From: Chamaecrista fasciculata | Taxonomy: Eukaryota; Streptophyta; Magnoliopsida; Fabales; Fabaceae | Length of the DNA stretch: 64,000 bases | Reading direction: 5' to 3' | Assembly: GCA_003254925.1 (NCBI GenBank) | Contig: QANZ01043003.1 | Span: 76,758-140,757, forward strand | Part shown: positions 11,026-21,989 of the stretch, one piece after another | How positions within the stretch are numbered: the first letter of the stretch is position 1 | Layout: each line of letters starts with the position of its first letter | The notes under the pieces: model-generated | What the model was told of the DNA's origin: nothing | The model's input: the letters and a program-made list of their open reading frames with translations, nothing else | Database searches by the model: none | Made by a program: the position numbers and the translations under genes

Positions 11026-11800
11026 CTCCTCTTGGTATTTTGGTGACAAACTTCAATCTTTGTTTCATGATCTTCAAACTTTTCCTTTGACAAGACCTTC
11101 ATCAATAAATCAGAAAATTGATCCTTTGACTGACAATGAACCAATATTACTTCTTTTGATGGTTGAACTTCTGGAATAAAATAAAATCCCAATGGTTGAA
11201 TTTTGTTCTTGATAACCAACTCAATCTCCTCCTGCGATGCTTTTTGCCAAATTGATATATCACTTGTTTTAGAAACATTTTCAGATTGTGAGATGACAAG
11301 ATTGCAATTTTGTTGTACATCTTGCAAATGTCTTGTTTCTTCAAAAGAACCATTAAAAACTGCTTCACCATCAATTGTTGCTTTTGGCACCATCTGAACA
11401 TTGGCTTCAACTTCATTGCATTCCATAACAAATTTCTTATTCTTCATTGGTATGCTCAGTAATGCAATACCATTAGCATCAAAGATGGTACAATTATTCC
11501 CTTTAAATTCAAGAGAATATCCCTTCTCCAATATCTCACAAACACTTAATAAATTTTAACTTAAATTAGGTACAAACAAAACATTGGTGATAAGTTTAAT
11601 ACCTGCTAAAGTCTCTATTTTAACTGTGCCTTTGCCTTTCACATCTAGGGACTCTCCATTCCCTATTTGCACTTTGGAGTTGAAACTTTTGTCAAGATTT
11701 TTGAAAATTGCCTCATTGTATGACATATGATTAGTGCATCCACTATCAATAAGCCAATTGTTGTTGGAGTTAACATTTTGAAAAACAAGAGGCAACAAAT
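10977..11800 (-). pseudogene. Copia protease plus collapsed pol remnant
   Basis: The upper part (11800-11556) encodes a Copia aspartic protease with WLIDSGCTNHMS (DSG catalytic triad) and ends VLFVPNLS at an in-frame TAA, where the family normally has Gln. The lower part (11555-10977) begins with the gag-pre-integrase segment (VCEILEKGYSLEF) and jumps after about 80 residues to SIWQKASQEEIELVIKNK, which resembles the entry to the reverse transcriptase domain. It then runs directly into a sequence like the extreme C-terminus of Copia pol (VHCQSKDQFSDLLMKVLS). Integrase, the RT core and RNase H are absent: a large internal deletion with the frame kept across it. Confidence 0.8.
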
Positions 11801-11807
11801 AATTCTT

Positions 11808-11980
11808 CTAGTTCACCTTCAGACTCAACAACTTGAGCTTGTTGATTTTGATTCTTCGATTTGCACACCTTCGCAATATGACCCGTTTGCTTGCAATTTC
11901 CACATATAACATCTGGTCTCCACCAACAATATTTCTCCAGATGAGTAGTCTTCTTGCAATGTTGACAAGGAAGATATATT
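11808..11980 (-). pseudogene. Copia gag zinc-knuckle fragment
   Basis: The minus-strand frame gives CGNCKQTGHIAKVC, a CCHC zinc knuckle (CX2CX4HX4C), preceded by PCQHCKKTTHLEKYCWW, a second Cys/His cluster. It is cut off from the rest of gag by the hAT-like insertion at 11981-12696. A frameshift separates it from the protease that follows. Confidence 0.8.
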
Positions 11981-12050
11981 TAGGGGTGAGCGCGGGCTGG
12001 GTTGGGGCGGGCTGAGGGAAAATCACAGCCCAACCCGCACATCAATCTGC

Positions 12051-12068
12051 GGGTTGGGTTGGGTTGGG
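12051..12068 (+). repeat. Potential G-quadruplex run
   Basis: GGGTTGGGTTGGGTTGGG: four G triplets with two-base loops, within the arm of the hAT-like element. By sequence alone this meets the usual G4 motif. Confidence 0.7.
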
Positions 12069-12223
12069 TTTTGCAGTTTTTAAAATTCAACTCGAACCAA
12101 CCCAACCCGCAAAACTGCGGGTTGGGTTGGGTTGAACCCGCGGGTTGAATCTTTTTTTTTTTAACAACAAAATAACACATTGTTTTTCAACTTTTCAGGC
12201 AAAGTGCATCATATATAATATAA

Positions 12224-12457
12224 AGTAAACTAACAATTTGGTCCTTGAAAGATTGAATTATACAATTTAGTCCCTTAAAGATCAAAATGGTATACTTTTT
12301 AGTCCCTGGAAGATCAAAAAGGTATATTATTTAGTCCATAAAAAGGATTAATTAGTATATCATTTTGATCTTTCAAGGACTAAATTATACATTTCAATCT
12401 TCCAGGGACCAATTTGTTATTTCAGTGATCTTTTAAGGACCAAATTGTTAGTTTACT
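12224..12457. mobile_element. Foldback MITE, AGTAAAC family, nested
   Basis: Termini AGTAAACTAACAATTTGGTC and, reversed from the right, AGTAAACTAACAATTTGGTC: 20 identical bases. Internal modules are 'tttagtcccttaaagatcaaaatggt' and their inverses. About 234 bp, no coding potential. Flanks tataatata and tatactata could be an imperfect 9-bp duplication. It lies inside the hAT-like element. Confidence 0.8.
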
Positions 12458-12693
12458 CTATACTATATTATATATATTAGTAATTAATTATAAAAATATA
12501 AATATTATATATATTTGCGGGTTCGCGGGTTGGGTTGGGTTCATAAACCTCCAGCCCGCAGACCAACCCGCAGATGTGCGGGTTGAGAATTTTGAACCCA
12601 ACCCAACCCGCGAACCCAACCCAACCCAGCCCGTGACTGCGGGTTGGGTTGGTTTTTGCGGGTTCGCGGGCTCGCGGGTGAAGATGCTCACCC

Positions 12694-13308
12694 CTAGATA
12701 TATTTTTTTTTGCCTTCTTTATTCTTGAATTCTTTGCATCTGGTTCGTGCCAAAAGAGCACCTTCAACTGTTGTGCCTTCTCTGAATATCCTTCGTTGCT
12801 CTTGCGCTTGAAGAGCACTCATTAGCTCACCTAATGAGATTTCATTTAAGTCCTTGGACTCTTCAAGAGAGGAGATTTTGGATTCAAATCTCTCAGGAAG
12901 AGTTACAATAACTTTTTCTACAATTCTTTTTTCAAGAAAATCTTCACCAAGCAGCTTAATATTATTAACAATAAGGGAAATTCGGTCAGCATACTCACTA
13001 ATAGTTTCGTTCTCCTTCATCTTCAAAGATTTGAATTCTCTTTTCAGATTTAAAACTCGCATCTAACGCGTTTGATCATTGCCCTGATATTCTTCTTTCA
13101 ATCTATCCCAAGCCTCTTTTGCCGTATTGCACGCCATAATTCTGTAGAACACAAAATCTGCAACTGAATTTTGAATGAGTGACTTGACTTTGGATCTCTT
13201 TGCCTTTTCTTCATTGCAGGTTTTGATTTGGGCCAGAGTAGGATTTTCTCGAAGAGGAGATATTGGTATATCTTGGGTCATGATATCCCAAAGTTCATAG
13301 GCTTCCAA
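12694..13308 (-). pseudogene. Copia gag fragment with an in-frame stop
   Basis: Two abutting pieces in one frame. 13308-13063 contains LWDIMTQD and AKEAWDRLKEEYQGND; 13062-12697 contains LNLKREFKSLKMKENETI, ISEYADRISLIVNNIKLLGE and VTLPERFESKISSLEES. Together they are a UBN2-type gag (retrotran_gag_2). They are separated by a single TAG at 13063-13065 where relatives have a Gln codon, consistent with one C-to-T change. The frame then runs into the hAT-like insertion. Confidence 0.85.
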
Positions 13309-13443
13309 AAAAACTTTGCATCTTCACTGACCAAATATGATAATTTTGACCGGTGAGGGTGATAGGAGGGTTTAGAGTTTGGTTGCTAGATAACATTTTT
13401 AGTGAATTGAAAAATGATGTTTAATCCCGAAAGATCAACTATG

Positions 13444-13455
13444 GCTCTGATACCA
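13444..13455 (-). promoter_or_regulatory. Primer-binding site of the Copia element
   Basis: On the minus strand TGGTATCAGAGC, complementary to the 3' end of plant initiator tRNA-Met, three bases inside the 5' LTR. Confidence 0.85.
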
Positions 13456-13457
13456 AT

Positions 13458-13766
13458 TGTTGGTTTTTTCCAGAGAAGGATTCGAAATTTTAAATTTGGG
13501 AGAGAGAAAGGAGAGCTTTTTTGGAAAAGGTTAAAATCTAATTTCATTTTATTCATGACTTGATAATAATTTATATAAGATGAATAATAACAAACTTCCT
13601 AATTTTTTAGGTTACAAAATTCAAATTGAAATGGGAAGATAACAATTATATTAAATCCTAATTATAAAAATTAAATACCCTAAAAACCAATATCTCTCAG
13701 AGATGAGTTATTCAAATTTAAAAAGATAACAAAATATTATTGGAGTTAAAATGGCACGTGTCAACA
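13458..13766 (-). repeat. 5' LTR of the Copia element
   Basis: About 309 bp, beginning TGTTGACACG on the minus strand and ending ...CCAACA before the primer-binding site. Confidence 0.75.
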
Positions 13767-15238
13767 AAACCAACTTGCCCCTTCACCTTTTTGCTAGTAC
13801 CAACGCCACCTGAAATCAGATTCACACCAACCTCCCTAACTTTTCATGTTATTTTTATGACAACTATTGGGTTTTAGTTAGTTAGGAAGACGTAAATCAT
13901 ATACATCTTCTCGTCCGTATTCATTTTCTTCACAAACTTCTGTTTGATAGTTGTCAGCGTAGACCAACAACCTGAAATCTTAAGGTACAAATTATAATCT
14001 CAACTATATATCTATCCGCCCACAGAACAAAACACAGCCTTCGTACATCCCTGGGATTGTAAAGTGGAAAGATACACGAACAGAAATGAACCAGATCTCG
14101 AAAACGTCTCAGACTTGACCAATCTTTAACGTATATTTTGGAGGCACACAAATAGTTTATCAATTTTTTTTAAAAAAATTCTTACTTGTATGTTTGTCCC
14201 CCACTCTCAGAACACTGATATTAATATTACTTGTCCACCTCCATTACACTGGCCGGGTGTCGGGTATTACTATCAGTTATCACTATTCTTCTTTTCTTTG
14301 CCTAAATCACTATTCATTGACATACAGATGAAAACAATCACAGCTAGCTTTAAGACGCTGTACGAACCTCACATCGGGTGGTTAATTGAAGGTAAGACAC
14401 CATATAAAATTGAGTTCTCCAACTTCAACCGTTAACTTTTGAGTTGTAATTCTCCTAAAAATTTATACTCATATTAATTTGTGTTTCCATTGAGAGCCTA
14501 ACCTCAACAATTAGTTTTCGGGATTTAATTTTTCTAAGAACTTATACTCTTATCATATATGCTTCCCAGTTTATAGGTGGTTCATCAAGATCATCAATGC
14601 TAGAAAACTCTACATTTTACAAGTTAATTTACTCTATAATTTGTGTTTTTTTTTTTAAAGTTAGTTCTAATTTCTAAGAGCCCATAATATAAATGCCAGC
14701 TCTCTATTCTTAGCTCCAAAAGCATGTCAAGGTACATGACAAAAGCATGCGCTTTTAAAGAACACCGTTCATACGGGAAAGGCGCATATCATATATAGAA
14801 CGTAATATCATAATTTCTGCAAATATAAGGTGAAGCAAGATGCAAACCAGAAAATTATCACATTGATTAGTAGCCTTTTGCTGGTACAATATTTTAAATG
14901 AATGAAATGTACGCATCCCTAATCGTATGTTTTAAAGAACAGGCATATTGTGCCATTTAGATTTGGGATTCAATAGGGGAAGTTTAACTGCTATCCAGTA
15001 TTGGATATTTTTTAAAAAAATTTTTCAAGATTCATGCAATTTTTTTGAACTTGTTCCACCATGGCAACATCACAGGATAAATCTCCTCATGTCTTATATA
15101 TGGAGATATCAGACTGGCAATACCAGCATCAGAGAAGAGTTTTGCTACTTCTCCTGAATTAAGAAATTCGCTGATCAGGAAAACCAAGCAGGTAAAGACA
15201 TAAGCTTGAGTAGTAGACTAGTAGTATTCACTTATTAA
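13767..15238. other. Intergenic, no gene seen
   Basis: Mixed AT-rich sequence; short frames only. A short tract at 14430-14530 repeats 'cctcaacaa/ccaacttcaac' words twice, but no element boundary could be drawn. Confidence 0.35.
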
Positions 15239-17053
15239 AGAACGCAAGTATCTCATCGAATTACCGAGTTACGAGCCAAACAGGCCCTTACAGTTTTAAC
15301 TTTTTTTTTTTTGCCAAGCACAACGAAAATAAAGTGAAAAATAATCGATCATATCAACGGACAAAGGTGAGGGTTTACAACCCATCCAAAAAGACTCATC
15401 CTCGTTTTAGACAAATTGGCAAAATAATCAATTGTCAAGTTAGCGGATCTAGGGATTCAACTAACGCTTCAACATCTAACATAAAACATAAATAAAGTCA
15501 TCTAAAAGAGATAAACCTTTCCAAATTGATGGTTGCCGGGTCCACCAATTATAATTAAGCCTAATCTGCACTCAAAGATAGAATATTAGTAGTAGAGGCG
15601 AGAATAGGGTCGATCACAGAGACTAGTCTTGCCCAAAGGTTATGCAGTTATAAGCCAGAGAAATAAGGAACCTGTGAATACTTTTTGCCCAAGACTAATG
15701 TCCGTGACTTTAGTCTTGCCCAAGACTAATGACGTAAGAGCGAATTTTGAACGAATGTAATGAAAAGAAACTGTAAATTAAAAAGGTTGTTACCGATTGA
15801 TTGGAGCCTTGGCTGGGATTGTTTTTCATGGAGTTTCACCCTTGATCATCAATTCCAAAATATTAATTCATCAATCATAAAATAGGTTAACGAAATCACA
15901 CAGTGATATCACTCTTTCTTAAAAGTTGATTAAAGGATAACATACCCAATTTAACCACTTATTAACTAGACGAATCCGACACAATCGATAATTCAATCTA
16001 AGGTAACTAAGACCCGAAAGATATTAACCCTAAACAATTAATTTACAAAATTACTTGTTCAGATTTTCTTCTCCCTAACATGGTACAACCATCTTAGTTA
16101 CTACTTAGTGATGAACTTACTAATTACAAATCAATAAGAACACCTAGCGTTATGTTTACAAATCAATTAGACAACGGAGCTCTTAGTTGAATGTTCAACT
16201 TGAAAACAATTAAAACAAGAAGAGTAGGAGAAACAAAAATATTATAAATTCATTGTTTAGGGTTAATATCTTTCGGGTCTTAGTTACCTTAGATTGAATT
16301 GTCGATTGTGTCGGATTCGTCTAGTTAATAAGTGGTTAAATTAGGTATGTTATCCTTTAATCAACTTTTAAGAAAGAGTGATATCACTGTGTGATTTCGT
16401 TAACCTATTTTATGATTGATGAATTAATATTTTGGAATCGATGATCAAGTGTGAAACTCCATGAAAAACAATCCCAGCCAAGGCTCCAATCAATCGGTAA
16501 CAACCTTTTTAATTTAGAGTTGCTTTTCATTACATTCGTTCAAAATTCGCTCTTACGTCATTAGTCTTGGGCAAGACTAAAGTCACGGACATTAGTCTTG
16601 GGCAAGACGTATTCACAGGTTCCTTATTTCTCTGGCTTATAACTGCATAACCTTTGGGCAAGACTAGTCTCTGTGGATCGACCCTATTCTCGCCTCTACT
16701 ACTAATATTCTATCTTTGAGTGCAGATTAGGCTTAATTATAATTGGTGGACCCGGCAACCATCAATTTGGAAAGGTTTATCTCTTTTAGATGACTTTATT
16801 TATGTTTTATGTTAGATGTTGAAGCGTTAGTTGAATCCCTAGATCCGCTAACTTGGCAATTGATTATTTTGCCAATTTGTCTAAAACGAGGATGAGTCTT
16901 TTTGGATGGGTTGTAAACCCTCACCTTTGTTCATTGATATGATCGATTATTTTTCACTTTATTTTCGTTGTGCTTGGCCAAAAAAAAAAAGTTAAAACTG
17001 TAAGGGCCTGTTTGGCTCGTAACTCGGTAATTCGATGAGATACTTGCGTTCTT
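15239..17053. repeat. Giant near-perfect palindrome (arms about 800 bp)
   Basis: Left arm 15239-16038 and right arm 16252-17053 are reverse complements with only scattered differences (about 97-98% by eye), separated by a 213-bp spacer. Outer ends: left gaacgcaagtatctcatcga, right tcgatgagatacttgcgttc. Each arm contains a T/A homopolymer, the words 'gccgggtccaccaatta' and 'agggtcgatcacagagac', and a short tandem palindromic motif 'agtcttgcccaagactaat'. The outer arm also carries 'gggcctgtttggctcg', a typical plant DNA-transposon end sequence. No coding frame and no clear target duplication. A diverged, non-inverted relative lies at 6081-6590. Confidence 0.92.
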
Positions 17054-17145
17054 CACTGGTAGCGTCTCACTTTCGAAAAGGCGTTTTTTTGGCAGATTTT
17101 GGAAGTGTGGAGGGTAAGAGGAGTGCCTCCAATTCATGAACGATA

Positions 17146-20100
17146 ATGCAAGCGCACCTTCTGGTGGGACCCCTCCCCATCACTGGCCGTGGTGGCGTCT
17201 TCTCCTCCATCGTCGATTCCAATCTCTTCATCGCATATCCGCCCACCTCCACAAACCCTCGCCGCCGTCGATCCCGCCACCGTCATAGGTGGAGCCCACT
17301 TATTGTAGCATCGTCGTCGTGGGCTGCGGCAATCAACGGCGAGCAGAACCACTACGTCGTCTTGGGCCTCGATCAAACTGCCACGGCCGCCGAAATCAAA
17401 AGGGCTTATCGCCTCCTCGCTCGTAAGGTTCGAAATTCTATATTTCCTTCCCGCTAAAGGATTTGAGATTTACATGCTGTTTCCTTTATATTTTACAGCT
17501 GTTTGATTTCTGTTAGTCTAAGGAACTCGGGTAATGAAAGACAGAAATCGGAGGTATAGACTTTCCAGACTCTAGATCCAATAAATTTTTCTCGCTTCCA
17601 GCTTTTGTTGAAAGCTATCATGTTGTGAGCCTCGCAGTCTCTTTTAAAAATACGATGAAAACTTTATAATTTCAAGTTTTGTGCTGGTATAAATGCTTCT
17701 TACTATGGAAAATTTTAGAGCCATGGGACATAGTTTTAGGAAAGCGAAGTTGGTTGCTTTTAAGCAAAACTGAACCAAATCTTTAACGTCTAACCTTGAA
17801 AACTTTCTAGGCTAACTCCTAGGCTAGAAGCTTGTGTGTTAAAATGATGAGGAGTAACCTTTTAGCTGAGGTAATAATGTGAACTAAACTGCAAAGATTT
17901 TAATTTCCTATCTTTGTTATATGATGCAACTTTGTACATAGGGAGATATGATGGACCATGAACTGCAAGGCGCTGACTTAAGATATCTCTATTCAAGTAA
18001 AACTTCATGAATTCCAGGTTCAATGAAGCACTATGAAAACCCAGGATTAGGAAAGAGGAAATCTTTAGCCATTGAGTTAAATGATATATTGAGATGGATG
18101 TTTTGAGTGTGGTTGAATAGGAATGATAGATTCGTAGTTGGAGGGGTGTGAGAATTGATAAATACTTGGGAGTTGAGACAGTGAAGCTTGTTTACTTTAT
18201 CATTGGATTCTCCAAAATTTGGACATTTGGGTTTCTCTTTGCTTTGAATTCTGGAAACTTTCAAATATTTTTAAAATTTCTGATCTGAAGACTTCCATTT
18301 ATTCCTGAAGGCTTTTCCTTGATGGAGAGCAGGGAAAATGGATGGATGCAAATGGTTGGATTTTAGTAGGGCATACCTTATAGTCTTTCCTTAATACTTC
18401 TATCCCTGTTTAATTCTATTGTAGGCATTTTTTTAAACCTTGTGAATTGCAATGATACCACCAGTTCCGTTAACATGTTCAAAATTCTAGAGTTTAATAT
18501 TTGATAACTTAATCTTGAATTCCTTGTATGAACCTTTTTTTGCATGAATGAAGAGAGGCATTATGTCCAGGAAAGTTGTTTGTGTCTGCTCTCACCATAT
18601 TCACGATTTTAAGAAAGTTCAATATGTCTTTTTGGTTATGATGTCAATTCTAGTAATTGGTTTTCTTTTTGGTTAATGATTTCTACTTGACTCACATGCA
18701 CCCGAACAGAAATAGCATTTCCCTCGTAAGGGCGCCTATGTGCTGCCAACTTCGGCTGAAGTAGCTTTGGAGTGTGGATTGGGCTAATAAGGTCTTTCAT
18801 GTAGTATTGTTCTTGACCTCAATTTCATGACATGCGTTCTTTCACTGCTTGCTGGTGGATGAACTTGTCTTTTCATACTAAACTCAATTTTTTATTCTTG
18901 CAGAATTTTATTCTCTGTAAACTGTAATTGTTTAGCTGGCCTTTATATAAAGCTATGAAGTCTGACTTATCCATGATAATCAAATTCACCTTGTCTGTCA
19001 TTATGCTGTGAGTGCAGTATCATCCTGATGTTAGCAAGGATTCACAAGCTCCTCAATTGTTCAAGAGCATTCGCCGTGCATATGAAGTGAGCAATTTCCA
19101 TTTATTGTTACTTGCAATAGAGAACTAGTTGTATTTATCAGGGAAATGAATTTTAGTTCAGGGGTAAAATAACTTTTAGAGTAAACTAACAACTCCGTTT
19201 CTAAAGATTATTGAGTTGATAACTCGATTTCTGAAAGATTAAAATACGAAGGTTAGTCTCTGAATGATCCAAACAAAATACTTTTCTGTAAGTATTCCGT
19301 TTGATTCTTTCAGGGACTAAATTGTGTATTTCAATCTTTTAAGGACCAAATTGTGAATTCAGTAATCTTTCAAAGACTGAATTGTTAGTTTACTCATCTT
19401 TTACAAATCTTCAGAGGGCTAGATTGTTTCTTTCCACTTCTTCTGGTTCCACAGCTATTAGTATTTATTTGGGAAATGAAAGTTAAAAAAGAAAAAGAAA
19501 ACGACAAGGTTTTTACTTTTTAAAAATTTATCAACAGATCTGTAACATTTATTTTATTTTGTAATCATGCTCTCGGCTTAGGTTTTTAAATTCAAAGTGA
19601 AACCATTGAAAACCAAACGAATGCTTCCTCCGACAAAATCTCTTGTTGGAAACTGCTTAGAAAACACTGTTGAAGTTCCCTGATTCTTTTGGCAATTTAA
19701 GATTTACATCCTTCTCTGCATTTAGGCATTTGCATATTTCAAAATCCCTATACAATATCTTATTCTTTATCCTTGAGATAGGTACTATCCAATGAGGCCA
19801 CAAGAATTCAGTATGACCAGTCACTAAAATTCAGCCGAAGGTCTTACAGGAAAAAATGGAGTTACAGCACAGAATTTGAAGATGAGGATGAAGATGAAAT
19901 AAGAATATATCGGTGGGCCAAGCTGAGGCAGAAAATGCATAATGAAATGTACCGGGAGCATTACGACGACGTCAATGAAGGCTTCTACAGCAGTGAAACA
20001 GAGGAAGAGGATGATGAAGAAAAAATAGAAGAAAGGGAATCGTTTATTGGAGTTCTTAGATCTGCATTCATGTCATTGTTTTTGTTCCAGACATTTGGAT

Positions 20101-20396
20101 CCCGATTGTCCCTCACATTCAGCAGTCTAATGGCATTGTTTGATAGGAAATTGGATAGTGGTTACAAAATCGGTTATGTAATGGCATGGCTTTTGGGTGG
20201 TAGGGGTGGCATATTGCTAACGTTATGCTTGTCATTTGCCAGTTGGGTTTGTGGAAAAACTAGTAGTAGTGTAGTTGCAGTAGTGGTGGTAGCCATGTGG
20301 GTTGGTTCCTATCTTGCAAGGTATGCACCATTTCCCCAAGGTGCTTTGCTAACTCTTATTTATATGTCCATTAAGCTACAATCTGATCTGATATAA
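17146..20396 (+). CDS. J-domain (DnaJ-like) membrane protein, probably plastid-targeted
   Basis: Three coding exons: 17146-17427, 19018-19086 and 19782-20396, with GT-AG introns, giving 321 aa. Residues 1-65 are rich in Arg, Ser and Pro (PRRRRSRHRHRWS) and poor in acids, suggesting an organelle transit peptide. The J-domain follows (about 67-130): HYVVLGLDQTATAAEIKRAY, ARKYHPDVSKD with the HPD motif at 96-98 just after the exon 1/2 junction, then SIRRAYEVLSNEATRIQYD. No G/F or zinc-finger region, so a type III (DJC) J-protein. After an acidic stretch (EDEDEDE; SSETEEEDDEE) come about three hydrophobic segments (from about 215; IGYVMAWLLGG; SVVAVVVVAMWVGSYLA). HPD predicts stimulation of an Hsp70 at a membrane. 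Intron 1 is 1.6 kb; intron 2 contains a foldback MITE. The start lies only about 90 bp from the palindrome, so the promoter must be short or lie inside it. Confidence 0.88.
19180..19394. mobile_element. Foldback MITE, AGTAAAC family, in an intron of the J-protein gene
   Basis: Ends AGTAAACTAACAA and TTGTTAGTTTACT, with internal 'tttcagggactaaattgtgta' and 'aaggaccaaattgtgaa' modules. It is the same family as 12224-12457 but more diverged. Flanks contain 'cttttag' and 'tcttttac', a poor match for a target duplication. It lies wholly in intron 2. Confidence 0.75.
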
Positions 20397-20825
20397 AACA
20401 CCATGCTCTACTGGCATGTATGCTTTTATCCCTGTTAATCTGTTGTACTTGTACATATATATTCATGTATATGTTGTTAAGGAAAGTTTTAATCTTTCTG
20501 TCTGTATTTATAGATAAATTAGTGCTGACAAATGGTGAATGTGTGTAATAATTGCACCTTCCTGAGATGTATACCAGTTGCAGATTTTGAAAAGTAAAAA
20601 AAAAGTCGTTGACCAAATAAGTTGTGAGGCGTTGAAGTGGGAAATCTAACATAGACAATTTGCAGAGAAATGAGTTATACACCAAGGTTTCTCCCTTTCC
20701 TTTCTGTATTAAGTAGTCAACCACTGTCCCCTCAAGAAAAAGAAGAAATGAACAAAAAGGAAAAAAGAAAGTGGAAAAACAAGATTTTACATATGTGGAC
20801 AGGACAATCATATGGGAAACTAGTA

Positions 20826-21181
20826 TTAAGAGCTCTTCTGTTCCATTTCCTTGTTCACAGCCCTCAAATTCCTCCACAGATACCTCCCGCTGGCCATGTC
20901 GACGAATACCCAGAATCCATTCTGTATGATCTGAAACCCCAAGCAACATTTCGGTCAGAGAAAATAAACCAGAAAATGTAAAATCAAGAATCAATACCGT
21001 GGAATATAAAGAAGAATCGCACCTCTTTCAGATTTAGGTCCCGATTTTTGGATGATTTGTCTTCAAGGGCAGGATCGTCGGACGCGGGAAGATCCTCCGG
21101 CGAAGAACGCACCGTCCTCCATGCGAAATAGCCCGCTAATACGGCAGAGAAAAATACCAAGATGAACCTTAGAGGGCACAT
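20826..21181 (-). CDS. Small single-pass membrane protein ('methyltransferase-related' family)
   Basis: Two exons: 21181-21023 and 20930-20826, joined in phase 0, 87 aa. The N-terminus MCPLRFILVFFSAVLAGYFA is a single hydrophobic anchor followed by WRTVRSS; then an acidic Asp/Pro/Ser linker; then GFWVFVDMASGRYLWRNLR and a short charged tail. I recall this short plant family (MCPLR... start, DMASGRYLW near the end) as labelled 'methyltransferase-related', although no methyltransferase domain is present and 87 residues could not hold one. Function unknown. The start was chosen because MCPLR is the conserved family beginning; 200 bases of upstream open frame are pyrimidine-rich leader. The gene converges on the J-protein gene, with about 430 bp between stop codons. 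Confidence 0.82.
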
Positions 21182-21989
21182 ACCTTCCAAGGCACCAAGA
21201 AACAGAAGAAGAAGAAGAAGAAGAAAACGACGAAGAAATCCCGAGGCGGAGAATTTGCAGGAAATCCAGAAATAGAAGAATAGGAAAGAAGCGTGGACGT
21301 GGCTTAAAGACAAAAATAATGAGAAAGAAGGAAGAAAAGCAGAGAAGGAATACGCGTGCGTTGTTTGAAGTAGAAAATTCTCAACCACTATGCGACTTTT
21401 GGATGTTTACTATGTCAAACCAGGTGGCTTCACCAACTACTTAGCCATTCTCATGCTAAATTCTAATTTAATGCATTTATTAATTTTAATATCCTTTTAT
21501 CCCCACCATCATCATTATCAAATTAATTACTGGTGTGCACGTGGGCCCACTACTTTAGGATTGTGTCCTTCATTTCACCTCCAAAAGTTCACTAACCTCT
21601 TCCACTTGCTTTCTTTGCATTGGCCATTAGGGAAATAACAAACTAATTAAAACCAATAATTTAGTTCAATGCCAAATGCCCAAATGTAGGTGGGTCCCAT
21701 GCTTTACAATTAACAAAGACGCATTACCTATTCTGAATTCATAATATTTTTTGAATTATTTTTATGATTGAATAAGCTTTAATATTGTTTAAGTTGACAT
21801 TTTATTGACTAATCATATCGAATAATTTTGTATTGTTTTTATTTGCATTCCAATAAAAAGATTCTTATAAAGAAAATAGGATTTAAGTATGCTCTAATTT
21901 AAAATAACATTATGTGATTTTTATAAACAAAATATATTGCGCAACAAAAAAAAAATGAAAATAGTCCTTGTACTCATTTTACTTGAGTA
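21182..21989. other. Leader/promoter of the small membrane-protein gene, then intergenic DNA
   Basis: 21182-21390 is a GA/CT-rich leader with an 'agaagaagaagaagaag' run. Beyond it is AT-rich DNA with no supported gene. Confidence 0.4.

Larger units (their letters stand above)
11981..12696. mobile_element. hAT-like nonautonomous element with GC-rich foldback arms
   Basis: 716 bp with terminal inverted repeats TAGGGGTGAGC / GCTCACCCCTA and a perfect 8-bp target duplication gatatatt (11973-11980 and 12697-12704), diagnostic of hAT transposition. The arms consist of 'cgggttgggttgggtt' and 'caacccgc' repeats and are far more GC-rich than any flanking DNA. The interior carries another foldback (12224-12457). 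No transposase frame. Confidence 0.88.
10771..13766 (-). mobile_element. Decayed Copia-type LTR retrotransposon
   Basis: Read on the minus strand: 5' LTR (13766-13458, starting TGTTGACACGTGCC), primer-binding site TGGTATCAGAGC (complement of initiator tRNA-Met), gag with zinc knuckle, protease, a fused pol remnant, a polypurine stretch (aagaggag) and the 3' LTR (11025 to about 10771, starting TGTTATCATGTGGC). The LTRs share about 240 bp at roughly 88-90% identity by eye. The outer end of the 3' LTR is truncated. Integrase and almost all of reverse transcriptase/RNase H are missing. The coding frame holds at least two in-frame stops and one frameshift. A 716-bp hAT-like element sits inside it, so the retroelement's own length is about 2.3 kb. 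It cannot be autonomous. Confidence 0.85.

Noticed and set aside
16260..17055. Possible CRISPR-like or tandem regulatory array from the 'agtcttgcccaagactaat' repeats
   Set aside because: Only two or three copies per arm, not regularly spaced, in a eukaryotic genome; part of the palindromic repeat.
20371..20994. 207-aa minus frame after the J-protein gene
   Set aside because: Mostly 3' flanking sequence; only the 105 bases at 20826-20930, in another frame, are a real exon.
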